From Corynebacterium lubricantis DSM 45231 (GTDB lineage: Bacteria; Actinomycetota; Actinomycetes; Mycobacteriales; Mycobacteriaceae), in NCBI RefSeq assembly GCF_000379425.1, contig NZ_KB902185.1, forward strand, positions 23,079 through 87,078: 64,000 bases of DNA, given 5' to 3'. Every line of letters begins with the position of its first letter. The stretch's first letter is position 1. A program made the position numbers and the translations under genes. The notes under the pieces are model-generated. The model ran no database searches and was not told the origin of the DNA. It saw nothing but the letters and a program-made list of their open reading frames with translations. Below are positions 54,296 to 63,114 of the stretch, piece by piece.

Positions 54296-55698
54296 AGTTC
54301 GGTTCCGTCCTGGCTACCGTCGTCCTTGCCGTCGCCTTCCTCGCGCTCGTCGATGCCCGGCTCATTGCGGAGCATCTCCTCGAGCTTGGCAATTTCCTCG
54401 TCGAACTTGGTGTCCGGCTCATCGTCGAGAAGCGCATCAATGAACGACGCTGGATTCTCCAACTGATCGGCGGAAGGCAGGAAATCTGGGTGGTCCCAGA
54501 CCTTGTCGCGTCGCTCGCCGCCGACCGCTTGGGTGGCACGGCGCCACAGCTCGGCGGCCTGCTCAGCGCGAGGTGCTTGGACCTCGATACCGACTACCTG
54601 CGAGATCGCGCGTTCTGCGGAACCGCCGGTGGCACGGCGACGACGCCACGCCTCGCTCATCGCGGCCTCGGAAGGGAAACGATCCTTCAAAGCCTCGGTG
54701 ACAACGATATCGACCCAGCCTTCGACGAGTGCCAGCAACGTCTCCAGACGCGCGGTGGCTACCGCATTGCGAGAGGAGATCTTCGGGGTCATGTCCATGC
54801 CCTGCATCTGGCTAAGTGCATCCTGGATCGCCTGCGGGTCGCCGGACTCGAGGTTAAGGCCACGCGCGGCTTCCTCGATATTAGAAGTATCAATCTCTAG
54901 GCCGTTGGCGTATTCCTCGACGGAGGACACGATCCGCTCAGTTAACCAAGGAACGTGCTTAAACAGGCGCTGGCGAGCCACTTCGCGCGCTGCGATGTAC
55001 ACTAAGATCTCCTGGCCTGGAACATTTAAGTCCTTGGAGATCTGCGCAACATTATTCGGCAGCACAGCCGTGGTGCCAGTTGGCGCAGTGGGGAGGCCGA
55101 AATCAGAACCGCTCAGCGCCTGCTTGGCTAGATCTCCGAGTGCATGGCCAAGCTGCATGCCAAAGTTCATGGCGTTCATCTGGCTCATCATCTGCGCCAT
55201 GGGGCCCAGCATCTCGCGGGCTTCCTCGGGCATCGATTCTAAGTGCGCACGGTTCATCTGCTCGGCGACAGGGTTAACTAAACGCTTCCACATCGGAAGG
55301 GTATTAGAGACCCACTCCTCGGGGTTCCACGCCTCGACGCGGCCCTCGGCGGTAGGCAGGTCAGTGGCGTCGTTGAGCCACAGATCCGCCAAGCGGACAG
55401 ATTCTTCGACGGCGTTACGATCACCGGAAGACACCTGCTTTGCCTGGCCGATTTGCTGGCGAGCAATGCGCTCAGCCATGTCATAATTCACGGCATTCTT
55501 GCTGTCGGAGGAATTCATGGAATCCCCCATACCGGAGAGCATCTGGCCAAACTGGTTCAGGATATCGCCTAACCCACCTTGGCCCGTGCCGAAGCCAAAC
55601 CCCTCGTAAGGGTTCTGACCATTACCGTCCTTGCGGTTTTTGTCATCATCGTCGTCGCGTCCATCATTGGGGAAGGAGAAACCGAATCCGTTACTCAT
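54292..55698 (-). CDS. DUF2342 (zincin-like) family protein
   Basis: This 468-residue protein has a disordered acidic N-terminus (DDDDDK) and then the DUF2342 domain found in Rv3195. The family is often called zinc-dependent metalloprotease, but here the key helix reads IAAREVARQRLFKHVPWL, so the usual HExxH is not present. ATG 55698 gives MSNGFGFSFP; the frame to 55731 adds an unsupported leader. Function unknown. Confidence 0.82.
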   Translation of the reverse strand: MSNGFGFSFPNDGRDDDDDKNRKDGNGQNPYEGFGFGTGQGGLGDILNQFGQMLSGMGDSMNSSDSKNAVNYDMAERIARQQIGQAKQVSSGDRNAVEESVRLADLWLNDATDLPTAEGRVEAWNPEEWVSNTLPMWKRLVNPVAEQMNRAHLESMPEEAREMLGPMAQMMSQMNAMNFGMQLGHALGDLAKQALSGSDFGLPTAPTGTTAVLPNNVAQISKDLNVPGQEILVYIAAREVARQRLFKHVPWLTERIVSSVEEYANGLEIDTSNIEEAARGLNLESGDPQAIQDALSQMQGMDMTPKISSRNAVATARLETLLALVEGWVDIVVTEALKDRFPSEAAMSEAWRRRRATGGSAERAISQVVGIEVQAPRAEQAAELWRRATQAVGGERRDKVWDHPDFLPSADQLENPASFIDALLDDEPDTKFDEEIAKLEEMLRNEPGIDEREEGDGKDDGSQDGTEL

Positions 55699-55779
55699 AG
55701 AATCAAGACTACAGTCCGCGACCCTAAACAAGCCATGGCGACTGTAACGCTCAGAGCGAACAGCGTAAGGTACTTGGGT

Positions 55780-56862
55780 GTGACTGGCCCAGACTCGAAG
55801 AGCACGAGAAGAAAAAGACGACTGTCCACGATCACGTGGGGAGCGATCCCAGTGGTATTGCTGGCCGGTTTAGTTACCGTGGATCGAATCCCGGGAACCG
55901 ACATCAGCTTGACGGTGCCGTACGCAGCCCAGGGGCCGGGTCCGACTTTTAACACGCTCGGCGATGTCGACGGCGAACCCGTGATCCAGATCGACGGTGC
56001 CGAGACCGACCAGACCTCCGGCAACCTCAACATGACCACGGTGTCGGTGCGCACCAACATGACGTTGGCACAGGCGCTGGGCCGGTGGTTGCTTACCGAC
56101 GATTCCCTCGTCCCCATCGAGCAGATCATCCCTCCGAACGTGTCCGAGGAGGAAATGCAGCAAAGCAATGAGGAAGCCTTCGTTTCTTCCGAGGCGTCGG
56201 CCACCGTCGCCGCGATGAACTACCTCGGTCGGCCAACCTTGGTGGTCGTCCACGACACGGTCGAGGACTCAGCCGCGGATGGCGTCATCCAGGCCAACGA
56301 CATCATCACGTCGGTCGACGGTGCCGATGTCACCCAGCCAGGCAAGGTCCAGGAGATCGTGCGCGCGAAGGCGCCCGGCGACACGGTCGAGCTCGGCATT
56401 TCGCGTGGCGACGAAAGGCTCACCGAAATCATTGCGCTCGGGGAGCACCCAGAAGATCCATCAATCCCACTGCTGGGTATCACCATGACGTCGGAGCCTG
56501 CCGATGATGTGAGTGTGAGTTACAACCTGAACGACATTGGTGGGCCGTCGGCCGGTATGATCTTCTCGCTGGCCGTGATTGACAAACTCTCGGATGGGGA
56601 GCTCAACGGCGGGAAGTTCGTCGCCGGATCCGGCACGATTTCGGAAGATGGCACCGTCGGACCTGTCGGCGGGGTCGAGCACAAGGTCATCGCCGCGAAG
56701 GAAGCCGGAGCGGAACTCTTCCTCGCCCCAGCCGACAATTGTGCCAACGCATTGAGCTCGGACACCGGCGATATGGTCATCGCCTCGGTCAATACTCTTG
56801 ATGACGCGGTGACGGCGATGGAGGCCTTTGCAAACGGCGACGAGGTTGCTACCTGCCGCTAG
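55780..56862 (+). CDS. PDZ-domain Lon-like (S16) serine protease
   Basis: This 360-residue protein has an N-terminal membrane segment (about 17-33), an outside PDZ domain (VIQANDIITSVDGADVTQPG) and a C-terminal S16 domain with the catalytic Ser in GGPSAGMIFSLA and Lys in GGVEHKVIAAKEAG. It is the Rv3194c counterpart. GTG 55780 is chosen since TAAGGT at 55766-55771 is 8 nt upstream; the frame extends to 55579 but that part runs antisense to the DUF2342 gene. Confidence 0.9.
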   Translation: MTGPDSKSTRRKRRLSTITWGAIPVVLLAGLVTVDRIPGTDISLTVPYAAQGPGPTFNTLGDVDGEPVIQIDGAETDQTSGNLNMTTVSVRTNMTLAQALGRWLLTDDSLVPIEQIIPPNVSEEEMQQSNEEAFVSSEASATVAAMNYLGRPTLVVVHDTVEDSAADGVIQANDIITSVDGADVTQPGKVQEIVRAKAPGDTVELGISRGDERLTEIIALGEHPEDPSIPLLGITMTSEPADDVSVSYNLNDIGGPSAGMIFSLAVIDKLSDGELNGGKFVAGSGTISEDGTVGPVGGVEHKVIAAKEAGAELFLAPADNCANALSSDTGDMVIASVNTLDDAVTAMEAFANGDEVATCR

Positions 56863-56867
56863 TTTGC

Positions 56868-57569
56868 CTAGGCCGCGTCGACCTGAGCTGCCTTGTCGTC
56901 TGCTTCGCGTTCGGTTGTCGAGGCAGCCTTGGTAGACAAACCGAGTTCGTATATGCGCTCTTCTGGGTCCTCTTGATCGGAGGAGATCATTTGCTGCATC
57001 ACCAGGCCTTCGTCATTGTCGACGACAGTGATCACGGCCGTGGTGCCCAGTGTGGACCAGCCGACTACCTTTCGTCCGGTGTCTTCGACAACGCGGGAGC
57101 TGCGCAGTTCTGTGAGCAACTGGGTGGTCGACGCGGCCTTCGAATCTGAATCGAAGAATTGGAACTGTCCCACCTCAGGGCCAGCGCAATCATAAGATCC
57201 GGAGATGCCGGACTCCGAACAGGTAACAAACCCATCAAAGAAAGATTCTGGTGCCAGCGGGGCGAAGGTCTCCTTGACTTGCGCCAAGATTTCGTCGCTG
57301 GCTGCTTCGTCGTCGCGCTCCGACGCGGTGGAATTGCGCGTGGTTTCCGACGTGCTGGTTGTGCTTGATTTCGAAGTGGAAGTCTCCGTCGAGGTTGGTG
57401 ATTCCGTTTCCGTTGCCTCCGTCGGCGAAGCCGAAGTCGTCGGCTCTGCAGGAGTAGGTTGCGCGGAATCATCCGGCTCGTCGTTGTTCCCGCACGCAAC
57501 GAGCAGGCTGGCGGCAATGATGCCTGAGGCCAGGCTTGCCGTAATGCGAGTCAGTTTGGTGCGGTGCAC
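56868..57569 (-). CDS. Secreted lipoprotein of unknown function
   Basis: Of 233 residues, the first 26 form a signal peptide with lipobox SLLVAC, so it is lipid-anchored outside the membrane. A Thr/Ser/Glu-rich linker (residues 30-90) leads to a small domain with two cysteines (TCSESG and DCAGPE) that could pair. I know no family. It is convergent with the PDZ protease, 5 bp apart. Confidence 0.8.
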   Translation of the reverse strand: MHRTKLTRITASLASGIIAASLLVACGNNDEPDDSAQPTPAEPTTSASPTEATETESPTSTETSTSKSSTTSTSETTRNSTASERDDEAASDEILAQVKETFAPLAPESFFDGFVTCSESGISGSYDCAGPEVGQFQFFDSDSKAASTTQLLTELRSSRVVEDTGRKVVGWSTLGTTAVITVVDNDEGLVMQQMISSDQEDPEERIYELGLSTKAASTTEREADDKAAQVDAA

Positions 57570-57616
57570 GTTTCACTCCTGAAGGGTGGGGTGGGATTTT
57601 GAAAGCTCTACTTATC

Positions 57617-58150
57617 CTAAACCATCTCTTCAGGATCCTGCTCTAGACCGTAGCGCAGAGCAGCAATAATGCCCGGGGCTACGTCTGGGCCGCCGCGCAG
57701 GGAGATCTCATCTTCGGCAAAAGGTCCAGCTGCTTCCAATTCCTCTTCCGTAGGGCGGATCTGCAGCAAGGTGAGATCCACCTCTTCGTCGCGAAGCACT
57801 CCTGAGATCAAGCGGGCCGGACGCGGACTCTCCTCGGGGGTGGATGCATCCTTGAACTTAATTTCCTGGGCGAGCACCACCCCCGCGACCTCGCGAGGCC
57901 ATGCGATGCGTGACACATATTCAGCTAATTCTTCTGAACCTGGCAGGATGGAATCAGGCAGATTATCTTGGACCACCAGCGTCAATGGAGCCTTTTCTTC
58001 CCCATCGAGGGTTTCGATGTGGTCGATCAGGAGCGAAGTTGGAACGAGTGCGAACAGGGTAGGAGAGGCATCCCAGCCCTCCGAGTGAACGAACTCAACA
58101 GCTTCCATCATCGCCTTATTGAGCGCTTTTTGGGTGGGGGAATCAGACAA
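57617..58150 (-). CDS. PPA1309 family protein
   Basis: This 177-residue protein matches the actinobacterial PPA1309 family (FALVPTSLLID, ISRIAWP-like SRIAWPREVAGVVLAQE). It is cytoplasmic and acidic; function is unknown. It is probably in one transcript with the lipoprotein gene 47 bp downstream, and is divergent from the UPF0182 gene. Confidence 0.85.
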   Translation of the reverse strand: MSDSPTQKALNKAMMEAVEFVHSEGWDASPTLFALVPTSLLIDHIETLDGEEKAPLTLVVQDNLPDSILPGSEELAEYVSRIAWPREVAGVVLAQEIKFKDASTPEESPRPARLISGVLRDEEVDLTLLQIRPTEEELEAAGPFAEDEISLRGGPDVAPGIIAALRYGLEQDPEEMV

Positions 58151-58240
58151 CGGGAACCCTTCTGGTCAAACTAACGTTGGACAATTTAGAGTAGAAGACT
58201 ATACGCCTTCTTGCACAACTATTTCTTAAGGAGCATGGTT

Positions 58241-61207
58241 TTGGCTACAGGCCTAACTAATCCTCAGCAACCTATCAGGAGACCATCAAATAAATTGATG
58301 ATCGCAGTGGTAGTCATTGCAGCACTATTGCTGCTCTTGCCGATGGGAGTTGGTCTGTACACAGACTGGCTGTGGTTCGGCGAGCTTGATTACCGCGGTG
58401 TGTTTTCCTCCGTGATTTTCGCTCGGATTATCTTATTTGTTATTTTCGGCCTGGTTGCGGGTCTCATTACGTATGTGGCAGCGCGATTCGCGTGGCGTGG
58501 CCGCCAATCGGATTCCACTTTCATGGATCCAAACTCGCCGATGGCGCAGTACCGCGCGAGCATCGAATCCGGTGTGAAGAGCCTTTTGCTGTGGGTTCCC
58601 ATCGTTGTTGGTGTCATCGCCGGCTTCATCGGCCAGGGAAACTGGCGCACCGTTTTGCTGTGGATGAACGGTGAAAGCTTCGGCCAGACCGACGCTCAGT
58701 TCGGCCGCGACTTGGGCTTCTATGCCTTTACGCTGCCTGGCTTGAACATGATTGTCAGCACGCTCTCGATCCTGCTCATTATTGCCTTCATCGTCGCCCT
58801 CGTGGGTCACTACCTGCTCGGCGGAATTCGCATTGGCAACCAAGCCGCAGGAATCAAGGGCCATATTTCTAAGGCCGCTCGTATCCAGTTGGCAGTCACA
58901 GGTGGCCTGTGGATGCTGGTACAGGCCGCTCAGTACTGGCTCGAGCGCTACACGCTGCTCTACGGAGAAAACGATATCTTCACGGGTGGTTCCTACACCG
59001 ATATCAATGCGCAGCTGCCTGCGAAGATCATTTTGATGATTATCGCTGTGGTTGTGGCCATCGCTTTCTTCCTGGCAATTGTGTACAACGATCTGCGCGT
59101 TCCTGTGCTTGCCGTGATCTTGATGGTGGTTTCCGCTCTTGTGATCGGCCAGGGTTGGCCGGTGCTGATGGAGCAGTTCTCCGTTGTTCCTAACCGTCAG
59201 GCGAAGGAATCTGAATACATTGAGCGCAATATCCAGGCAACGCGCGAAGCGTATGGTTTGACCGACGACAAGGTGACCTACCAAGAAAACTGGGGTACCG
59301 AAAACGTCTCTAACGAGGAGGTTGCTCAGGACGCACCAACCATCTCAAATATTCGCCTACTTGACCCTGACATTCTGGCACCAACGTTTACCCAGAATCA
59401 GCAGCTGCGTAACTTCTACGGTTTCCCTGACACCCTGGCGATGGATCGCTACGAGGTTGACGGCGAAATGCGCGACTTCGTTGTTGCTGCCCGCGAGATG
59501 GATCCGAACGCCCTGTCTGAAAACCAGCAGGACTGGATTAACCGCCACACCGTGTACACCCACGGCAACGGTTTCGTCGCAGCTCAGGCGAACACCGTCG
59601 ACGAGGCTGCACAGGATGCTGGCTCGACCCGCGGTGGCTTCCCAGTCTTTACTGTCTCCGACCTGCAGTCCAATGCTCGTGCGGCAGAGAGTGAAGAAGC
59701 AGAGCAGCTCGGCATCCATGCGGATCAGCCACGTATCTACTACGGCCCAGTGATCGCGTCCGCGGACGACGGCATGGACTACGCTATCGTCGGCGACACC
59801 GGTCTTGGCCCAGTCGAGTACGACACCGATAACTCCTCGTACACTTACGACGGAGAAGGTGGCGTGAACGTGGGCAACCCGATCAACCGGGCTGCCTACG
59901 CGCTGAAGTACCAGGAAATGAACATGATCCTGTCGGATCGTGTCGGCTCTGATTCGAAGATCATCTACGACCGTGACCCACGCGAGCGCGTGGAGAAAGT
60001 CGCACCGTGGCTGACCACCGATTCCAAGACTTACCCAGCTGTGATCGATGGCAGCGTGAAGTGGGTCGTCGATGGCTACACCACGCTGTCGGCGCTGCCA
60101 TATTCCACCCGGACTTCGCTGACGGAAACCACCCAGGATGCCCTGAATCCAGACGGCACCACTCAGCGTTTGATCTCCAACGAAGTGGGCTACATCCGCA
60201 ATTCCGTCAAAGCGACAGTTGATGCCTACGACGGCACTGTCACTCTGTATGAGTTCGATGAGGAAGATCCAGTTCTCAAGGCGTGGATGGGTGTCTTCCC
60301 AGGCACGGTCCAGCCAAAGAGCGAGATTTCCGACGAGCTCAACGAGCACCTGCGCTACCCAGAGGACATGTTTAAGGTGCAGCGTGAATTGCTGGCGCGT
60401 TACCACGTCGACGATCCAGGTGTGTTCTTCAACAACGACGCGTTCTGGTCGGTTCCTAACGATCCAACCGCAGCTGACGGCAACCAAGAATTGAACCAGC
60501 CGCCGTACTATGTTGTGGCTGCGGATCCTGAGAATGGTGGCGAAGCTACCTTCCAGCTGGTGACCCCATACCGTGGCCTGAACCGCGAGTTCTTGTCTGC
60601 GCACATGTCGGTGACCTCGGATCCTCACAACTACGGTCAAATGACCGTGCGCGCGCTGCCAACGAATACCCAGACACAGGGTCCTCGTCAGGTCCAGGAC
60701 GCGATGATGTCTTCCGACCAGGTTGCCCGTGACCGCACGCTGTGGGAAGGCACCAACGATCTGCACAACGGTAACCTGTTGGCCCTTCCGGTCGCTAACG
60801 GAGAGATCCTCTACGTCGAGCCGATCTACTCGCAGCGCAAGGACCAGTCCTCGGCGTTCCCGAAGCTGCTTCGTGTGCTGGTGTTCTACAAGGGTGGAGT
60901 TGGCTACGCGCCGACTATTTCCCAGGCTCTTGAGCAGGTGGGCATTGACGCAGCGGCAGCCCAGGAGATCAACGTGGTTGACGAAAACGGCGATACTCAG
61001 CCTGCAGACAACGCCGATCAGGCCCCAGCGGAAGAAGATGCACCGGCGTCCGAGGCTCCAGCTGCTCCTGCCAATACGGACGAGGCAATGCAGCGTATCG
61101 ACGAAGCCCTGCGCGGAATCGAAGAAGCGCAGGATGGCTCCTTCGAGGAGTACGGCCGAGCACTCGATGAGCTGGATCGTGCCGTGGAGGCATACCAAGG
61201 CCAGTAA
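58241..61207 (+). CDS. UPF0182 family membrane protein
   Basis: This is a 988-residue protein of the UPF0182 family (Rv3193c-like). About seven membrane segments lie in the first 330 residues (LWLLLPMG-type starts), then a large outside domain with the conserved ENVSNEE and NPDG-type loops, and an acidic Ala/Pro-rich tail. The start is most likely TTG 58241, because AAGGAG at 58228-58233 is 7 nt before it and only 1 nt before ATG 58235. Function is unknown. A hairpin terminator follows. Confidence 0.9.
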   Translation: MATGLTNPQQPIRRPSNKLMIAVVVIAALLLLLPMGVGLYTDWLWFGELDYRGVFSSVIFARIILFVIFGLVAGLITYVAARFAWRGRQSDSTFMDPNSPMAQYRASIESGVKSLLLWVPIVVGVIAGFIGQGNWRTVLLWMNGESFGQTDAQFGRDLGFYAFTLPGLNMIVSTLSILLIIAFIVALVGHYLLGGIRIGNQAAGIKGHISKAARIQLAVTGGLWMLVQAAQYWLERYTLLYGENDIFTGGSYTDINAQLPAKIILMIIAVVVAIAFFLAIVYNDLRVPVLAVILMVVSALVIGQGWPVLMEQFSVVPNRQAKESEYIERNIQATREAYGLTDDKVTYQENWGTENVSNEEVAQDAPTISNIRLLDPDILAPTFTQNQQLRNFYGFPDTLAMDRYEVDGEMRDFVVAAREMDPNALSENQQDWINRHTVYTHGNGFVAAQANTVDEAAQDAGSTRGGFPVFTVSDLQSNARAAESEEAEQLGIHADQPRIYYGPVIASADDGMDYAIVGDTGLGPVEYDTDNSSYTYDGEGGVNVGNPINRAAYALKYQEMNMILSDRVGSDSKIIYDRDPRERVEKVAPWLTTDSKTYPAVIDGSVKWVVDGYTTLSALPYSTRTSLTETTQDALNPDGTTQRLISNEVGYIRNSVKATVDAYDGTVTLYEFDEEDPVLKAWMGVFPGTVQPKSEISDELNEHLRYPEDMFKVQRELLARYHVDDPGVFFNNDAFWSVPNDPTAADGNQELNQPPYYVVAADPENGGEATFQLVTPYRGLNREFLSAHMSVTSDPHNYGQMTVRALPTNTQTQGPRQVQDAMMSSDQVARDRTLWEGTNDLHNGNLLALPVANGEILYVEPIYSQRKDQSSAFPKLLRVLVFYKGGVGYAPTISQALEQVGIDAAAAQEINVVDENGDTQPADNADQAPAEEDAPASEAPAAPANTDEAMQRIDEALRGIEEAQDGSFEEYGRALDELDRAVEAYQGQ

Positions 61208-61259
61208 GACATTAAGTGGCGTGAACTTAAGGTAGAACTTAGGTAGCCATCCGGGCAGG

Positions 61260-61295
61260 TCCCCTGCAAGGAAATCACTTCCTAGCAGGGGATTT
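61260..61295 (+). terminator. Terminator after the UPF0182 gene
   Basis: TCCCCTGC (61260-61267) and AGGAA (61269-61273) pair with TTCCT (61279-61283) and GCAGGGGA (61285-61292), with one A-A mismatch and a 5-base loop; TTT follows. Confidence 0.85.
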
Positions 61296-61322
61296 GGCCT
61301 TTATGGGCATCGTGGGTATAGT
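61294..61322 (+). promoter_or_regulatory. Candidate promoter of tRNA-fMet
   Basis: TTGGCC (61294-61299) and TATAGT (61317-61322) are separated by 17 bp. The predicted start near 61329 leaves about 45 nt before the mature tRNA. Confidence 0.5.
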
Positions 61323-61374
61323 TACATCTCGTTGCCCAGTAAGGCAGCAGGTGAAAATTAAAGAAGACACCCGA

Positions 61375-61451
61375 CGCGGGGTGGAGCAGCTCGGTAGCTC
61401 GCTGGGCTCATAACCCAGAGGTCGTAGGTTCGAATCCTGCCCCCGCTACCA
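61375..61451 (+). tRNA. Initiator tRNA-fMet (CAT)
   Basis: A 77-nt cloverleaf with encoded CCA: acceptor CGCGGGG with CCCCGCT, so C1 is unpaired with U72, anticodon stem CTGGG/CCCAG with three G-C pairs and the loop CTCATAA. The unpaired first base and the GGG/CCC stem are the marks of an initiator, not elongator, Met tRNA. A strong terminator follows. Confidence 0.97.
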
Positions 61452-61465
61452 ACTTCTTATGGATT

Positions 61466-61508
61466 AGTGGCCCTGATCAGTAGAGATACTGGTCAGGGCC
61501 ACTTTTTG
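61466..61508 (+). terminator. Intrinsic terminator after tRNA-fMet
   Basis: Bases 61466-61480 pair with 61489-61503 (15 bp, one wobble) around an 8-base loop; a T run starts at 61504. Confidence 0.95.
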
Positions 61509-61526
61509 TTTGCAGGGTCGGGATGT

Positions 61527-61550
61527 GGGGTTAAGCACCAAAATGTGTGT
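61527..61550. repeat. IS left terminal inverted repeat
   Basis: Begins GGGGTTAAGCACC. It lies after the tRNA-fMet terminator, so tRNA expression is not disturbed. Confidence 0.85.
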
Positions 61551-61577
61551 CTGCTTCGGGCGTGTCTGTGGGCGCGG

Positions 61578-62768
61578 TCAGGTACCTACCCATCCTTTTT
61601 GAATGCTGAGTGAGTGTTGGTAGCGGGAATCGATGCCGGTGTCGTAGCCTGCAGGTGCACCGATTCCGTGTGTATCGGGGTGGGTGTTTTCGTGGTTGAG
61701 CAAGTCTCGCGCCGTGGAAAGTGCGACTTGTCCCCACGCCTGGCTCCTGGCGATTTCTACAGGATCGTCAGGAGTGTGGGTTTTTAGGTATAACCACCAA
61801 TCGATGACTGTGCGTTGATGCGGTAGTGATAGTCCTCGGTGGCGGCGGGCGAGTTCTTTAATGGGTGCGTTGAATCCGCCTTCCAAGGTGTTGGTGGTGG
61901 AAGCGAACCCATCGGGATCGATTGCTCCGGCCGGTGGCGCGAGGTAGTTAAACAGCAGTTTTCGGCGGTAGAGCGACAGGAGGCTGTTGTACGCTGCACG
62001 GACTCGTTGGTGGGTAAAGACCTGTGTGTGCTGGCGGGTGACAGGGTCGTGGATGATGGTTTTTTCGTTGAGCCAGCGGTTGTAGACAGAGCCGTAATTG
62101 TGCAGTTGGATCGCCCAGTCGGCGGCTTGCTCTAGGGTCGTGACCTTTGTCAGGTTCAGCGCTAGGCGGTAAATGGCGCGACCAGCTTCGGTCCGGGGTC
62201 GGCTGGTGGTGTGACGGCGCGCGGCGCGTTGGGCATGGACAAGGCAGCGTTGGATCGTGGTGGTTGGCCACAGTGTGGTGATGGCGGATAAGGCACCTTG
62301 ACCACCGTCAATGACGGCCATAAGTGGGGCTGGGATGGTGGTGATGAGTTCTCGGTAGGCTGCGGAGTTTTCGGTGCGCGCCCAACACCAGTTGATGATG
62401 TGTGTGCGGGTTGAGGCGATCAGGAGGCATCCGCTGGCCAAGAAGGTGGCGTCAAGGAAAAGTTGATCGTAGACCCGGTACGGATTGACAGGTGGTGGTG
62501 TGGTGATCCGCCAGCACCAGGTCAACTTACGGCTGAGGGTGTTGCGGTGACAATGGTGGTCTTTCGCGAGTTCTGTCAGTGATCGAGTTCCGGTAATCCA
62601 GGAGATAAATGTTCGCATAGTTGCGGCTCGGGGATGATCGTGTTGAGTGGTGCGGACAAAGGAGTGTCCGCATTCGCGGCAACGCCAGCGAGTAGTGCCT
62701 TTGCTGGTGGTGCCATTCTTCTTCGTGGTGTTGCTGCAGATTGGGCAGCGTGGTCGGTTTGTTGTCAC
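61578..62768 (-). CDS. IS1249 family transposase
   Basis: This 396-residue protein starts with a zinc ribbon (CPICSNTTKKNG ... WRCRECGHSF), then an HTH-like part and a DDE catalytic core: LFLDATFL holds the first Asp and MAVIDGGQGALSAI the second, with CLVHAQRAARR after it; FASTTNTLEGGFN near residue 306 carries the likely Glu. The gene is intact, so the element may be active. Confidence 0.92.
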   Translation of the reverse strand: MTTNRPRCPICSNTTKKNGTTSKGTTRWRCRECGHSFVRTTQHDHPRAATMRTFISWITGTRSLTELAKDHHCHRNTLSRKLTWCWRITTPPPVNPYRVYDQLFLDATFLASGCLLIASTRTHIINWCWARTENSAAYRELITTIPAPLMAVIDGGQGALSAITTLWPTTTIQRCLVHAQRAARRHTTSRPRTEAGRAIYRLALNLTKVTTLEQAADWAIQLHNYGSVYNRWLNEKTIIHDPVTRQHTQVFTHQRVRAAYNSLLSLYRRKLLFNYLAPPAGAIDPDGFASTTNTLEGGFNAPIKELARRHRGLSLPHQRTVIDWWLYLKTHTPDDPVEIARSQAWGQVALSTARDLLNHENTHPDTHGIGAPAGYDTGIDSRYQHSLSIQKGWVGT

Positions 62769-62897
62769 TGCTATGACACAACAGAGTTGGTGTAGCAGAA
62801 GAGATTGTTGGGGTGGGTTAAGGTGTGTTGAATTGCTGTTGCGGAGCTATTAATTGCTGATAAGTGACCCGCAAGCTTGTGAAACGCGAAATCCCGG

Positions 62898-62921
62898 ACA
62901 CACTTTAAAGTGCTTAACCCC
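62898..62921. repeat. IS right terminal inverted repeat
   Basis: Reads ACACACTTTAAAGTGC to CCCC; on the other strand it starts GGGGTTAAGCAC like the left end. A small palindrome TAACCCCAAGGGGTTA spans this outer edge. Confidence 0.85.
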
Positions 62922-63114
62922 AAGGGGTTACAAAAGTTCACTCGGTATTTAACTTGGGTTCTGTCCTCCGCATAAAACCATCGGATCGATCCTCATCGCG
63001 AATCTTTAATATCGTCCGGATTTCACAGAGGAGGTGTCTGAATCGGGCAGTGTGGGAATCAATTCACTCGGTAAGGTGATGTACATCACGTTCGATACCG
63101 ACATGGAGGACACT

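Larger units (their letters stand above)
61527..62921 (-). mobile_element. IS1249-type insertion sequence (IS256 superfamily)
   Basis: The ends are 24-bp imperfect inverted repeats, 61527-61550 and 62898-62921, matching at 20 of 24 bases and starting GGGGTTAAGCAC on both ends. The single gene inside is an IS1249-type transposase. Total length is about 1395 bp. The 8 bases outside each end (CGGGATGT and AAGGGGTT) do not match, so there is no target duplication that I can see. Confidence 0.85.

Noticed and set aside
55579..55779. N-terminal extension of the PDZ protease
   Set aside because: It runs antisense to the start of the DUF2342 gene and would put a second membrane segment before the proper anchor.
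59357..61198. Open frame of 613 codons antisense to the UPF0182 gene
   Set aside because: Same reason: the sense gene is a full family match, and the antisense product is low-complexity with no start signal.
61519..62929. 8-bp target duplication of the IS
   Set aside because: CGGGATGT on the left and AAGGGGTT on the right do not match, nor do shifted versions that I tried.
62915..62930. Palindrome TAACCCCAAGGGGTTA as a regulatory site
   Set aside because: It spans the outer edge of the IS and probably reflects the target or end sequence.
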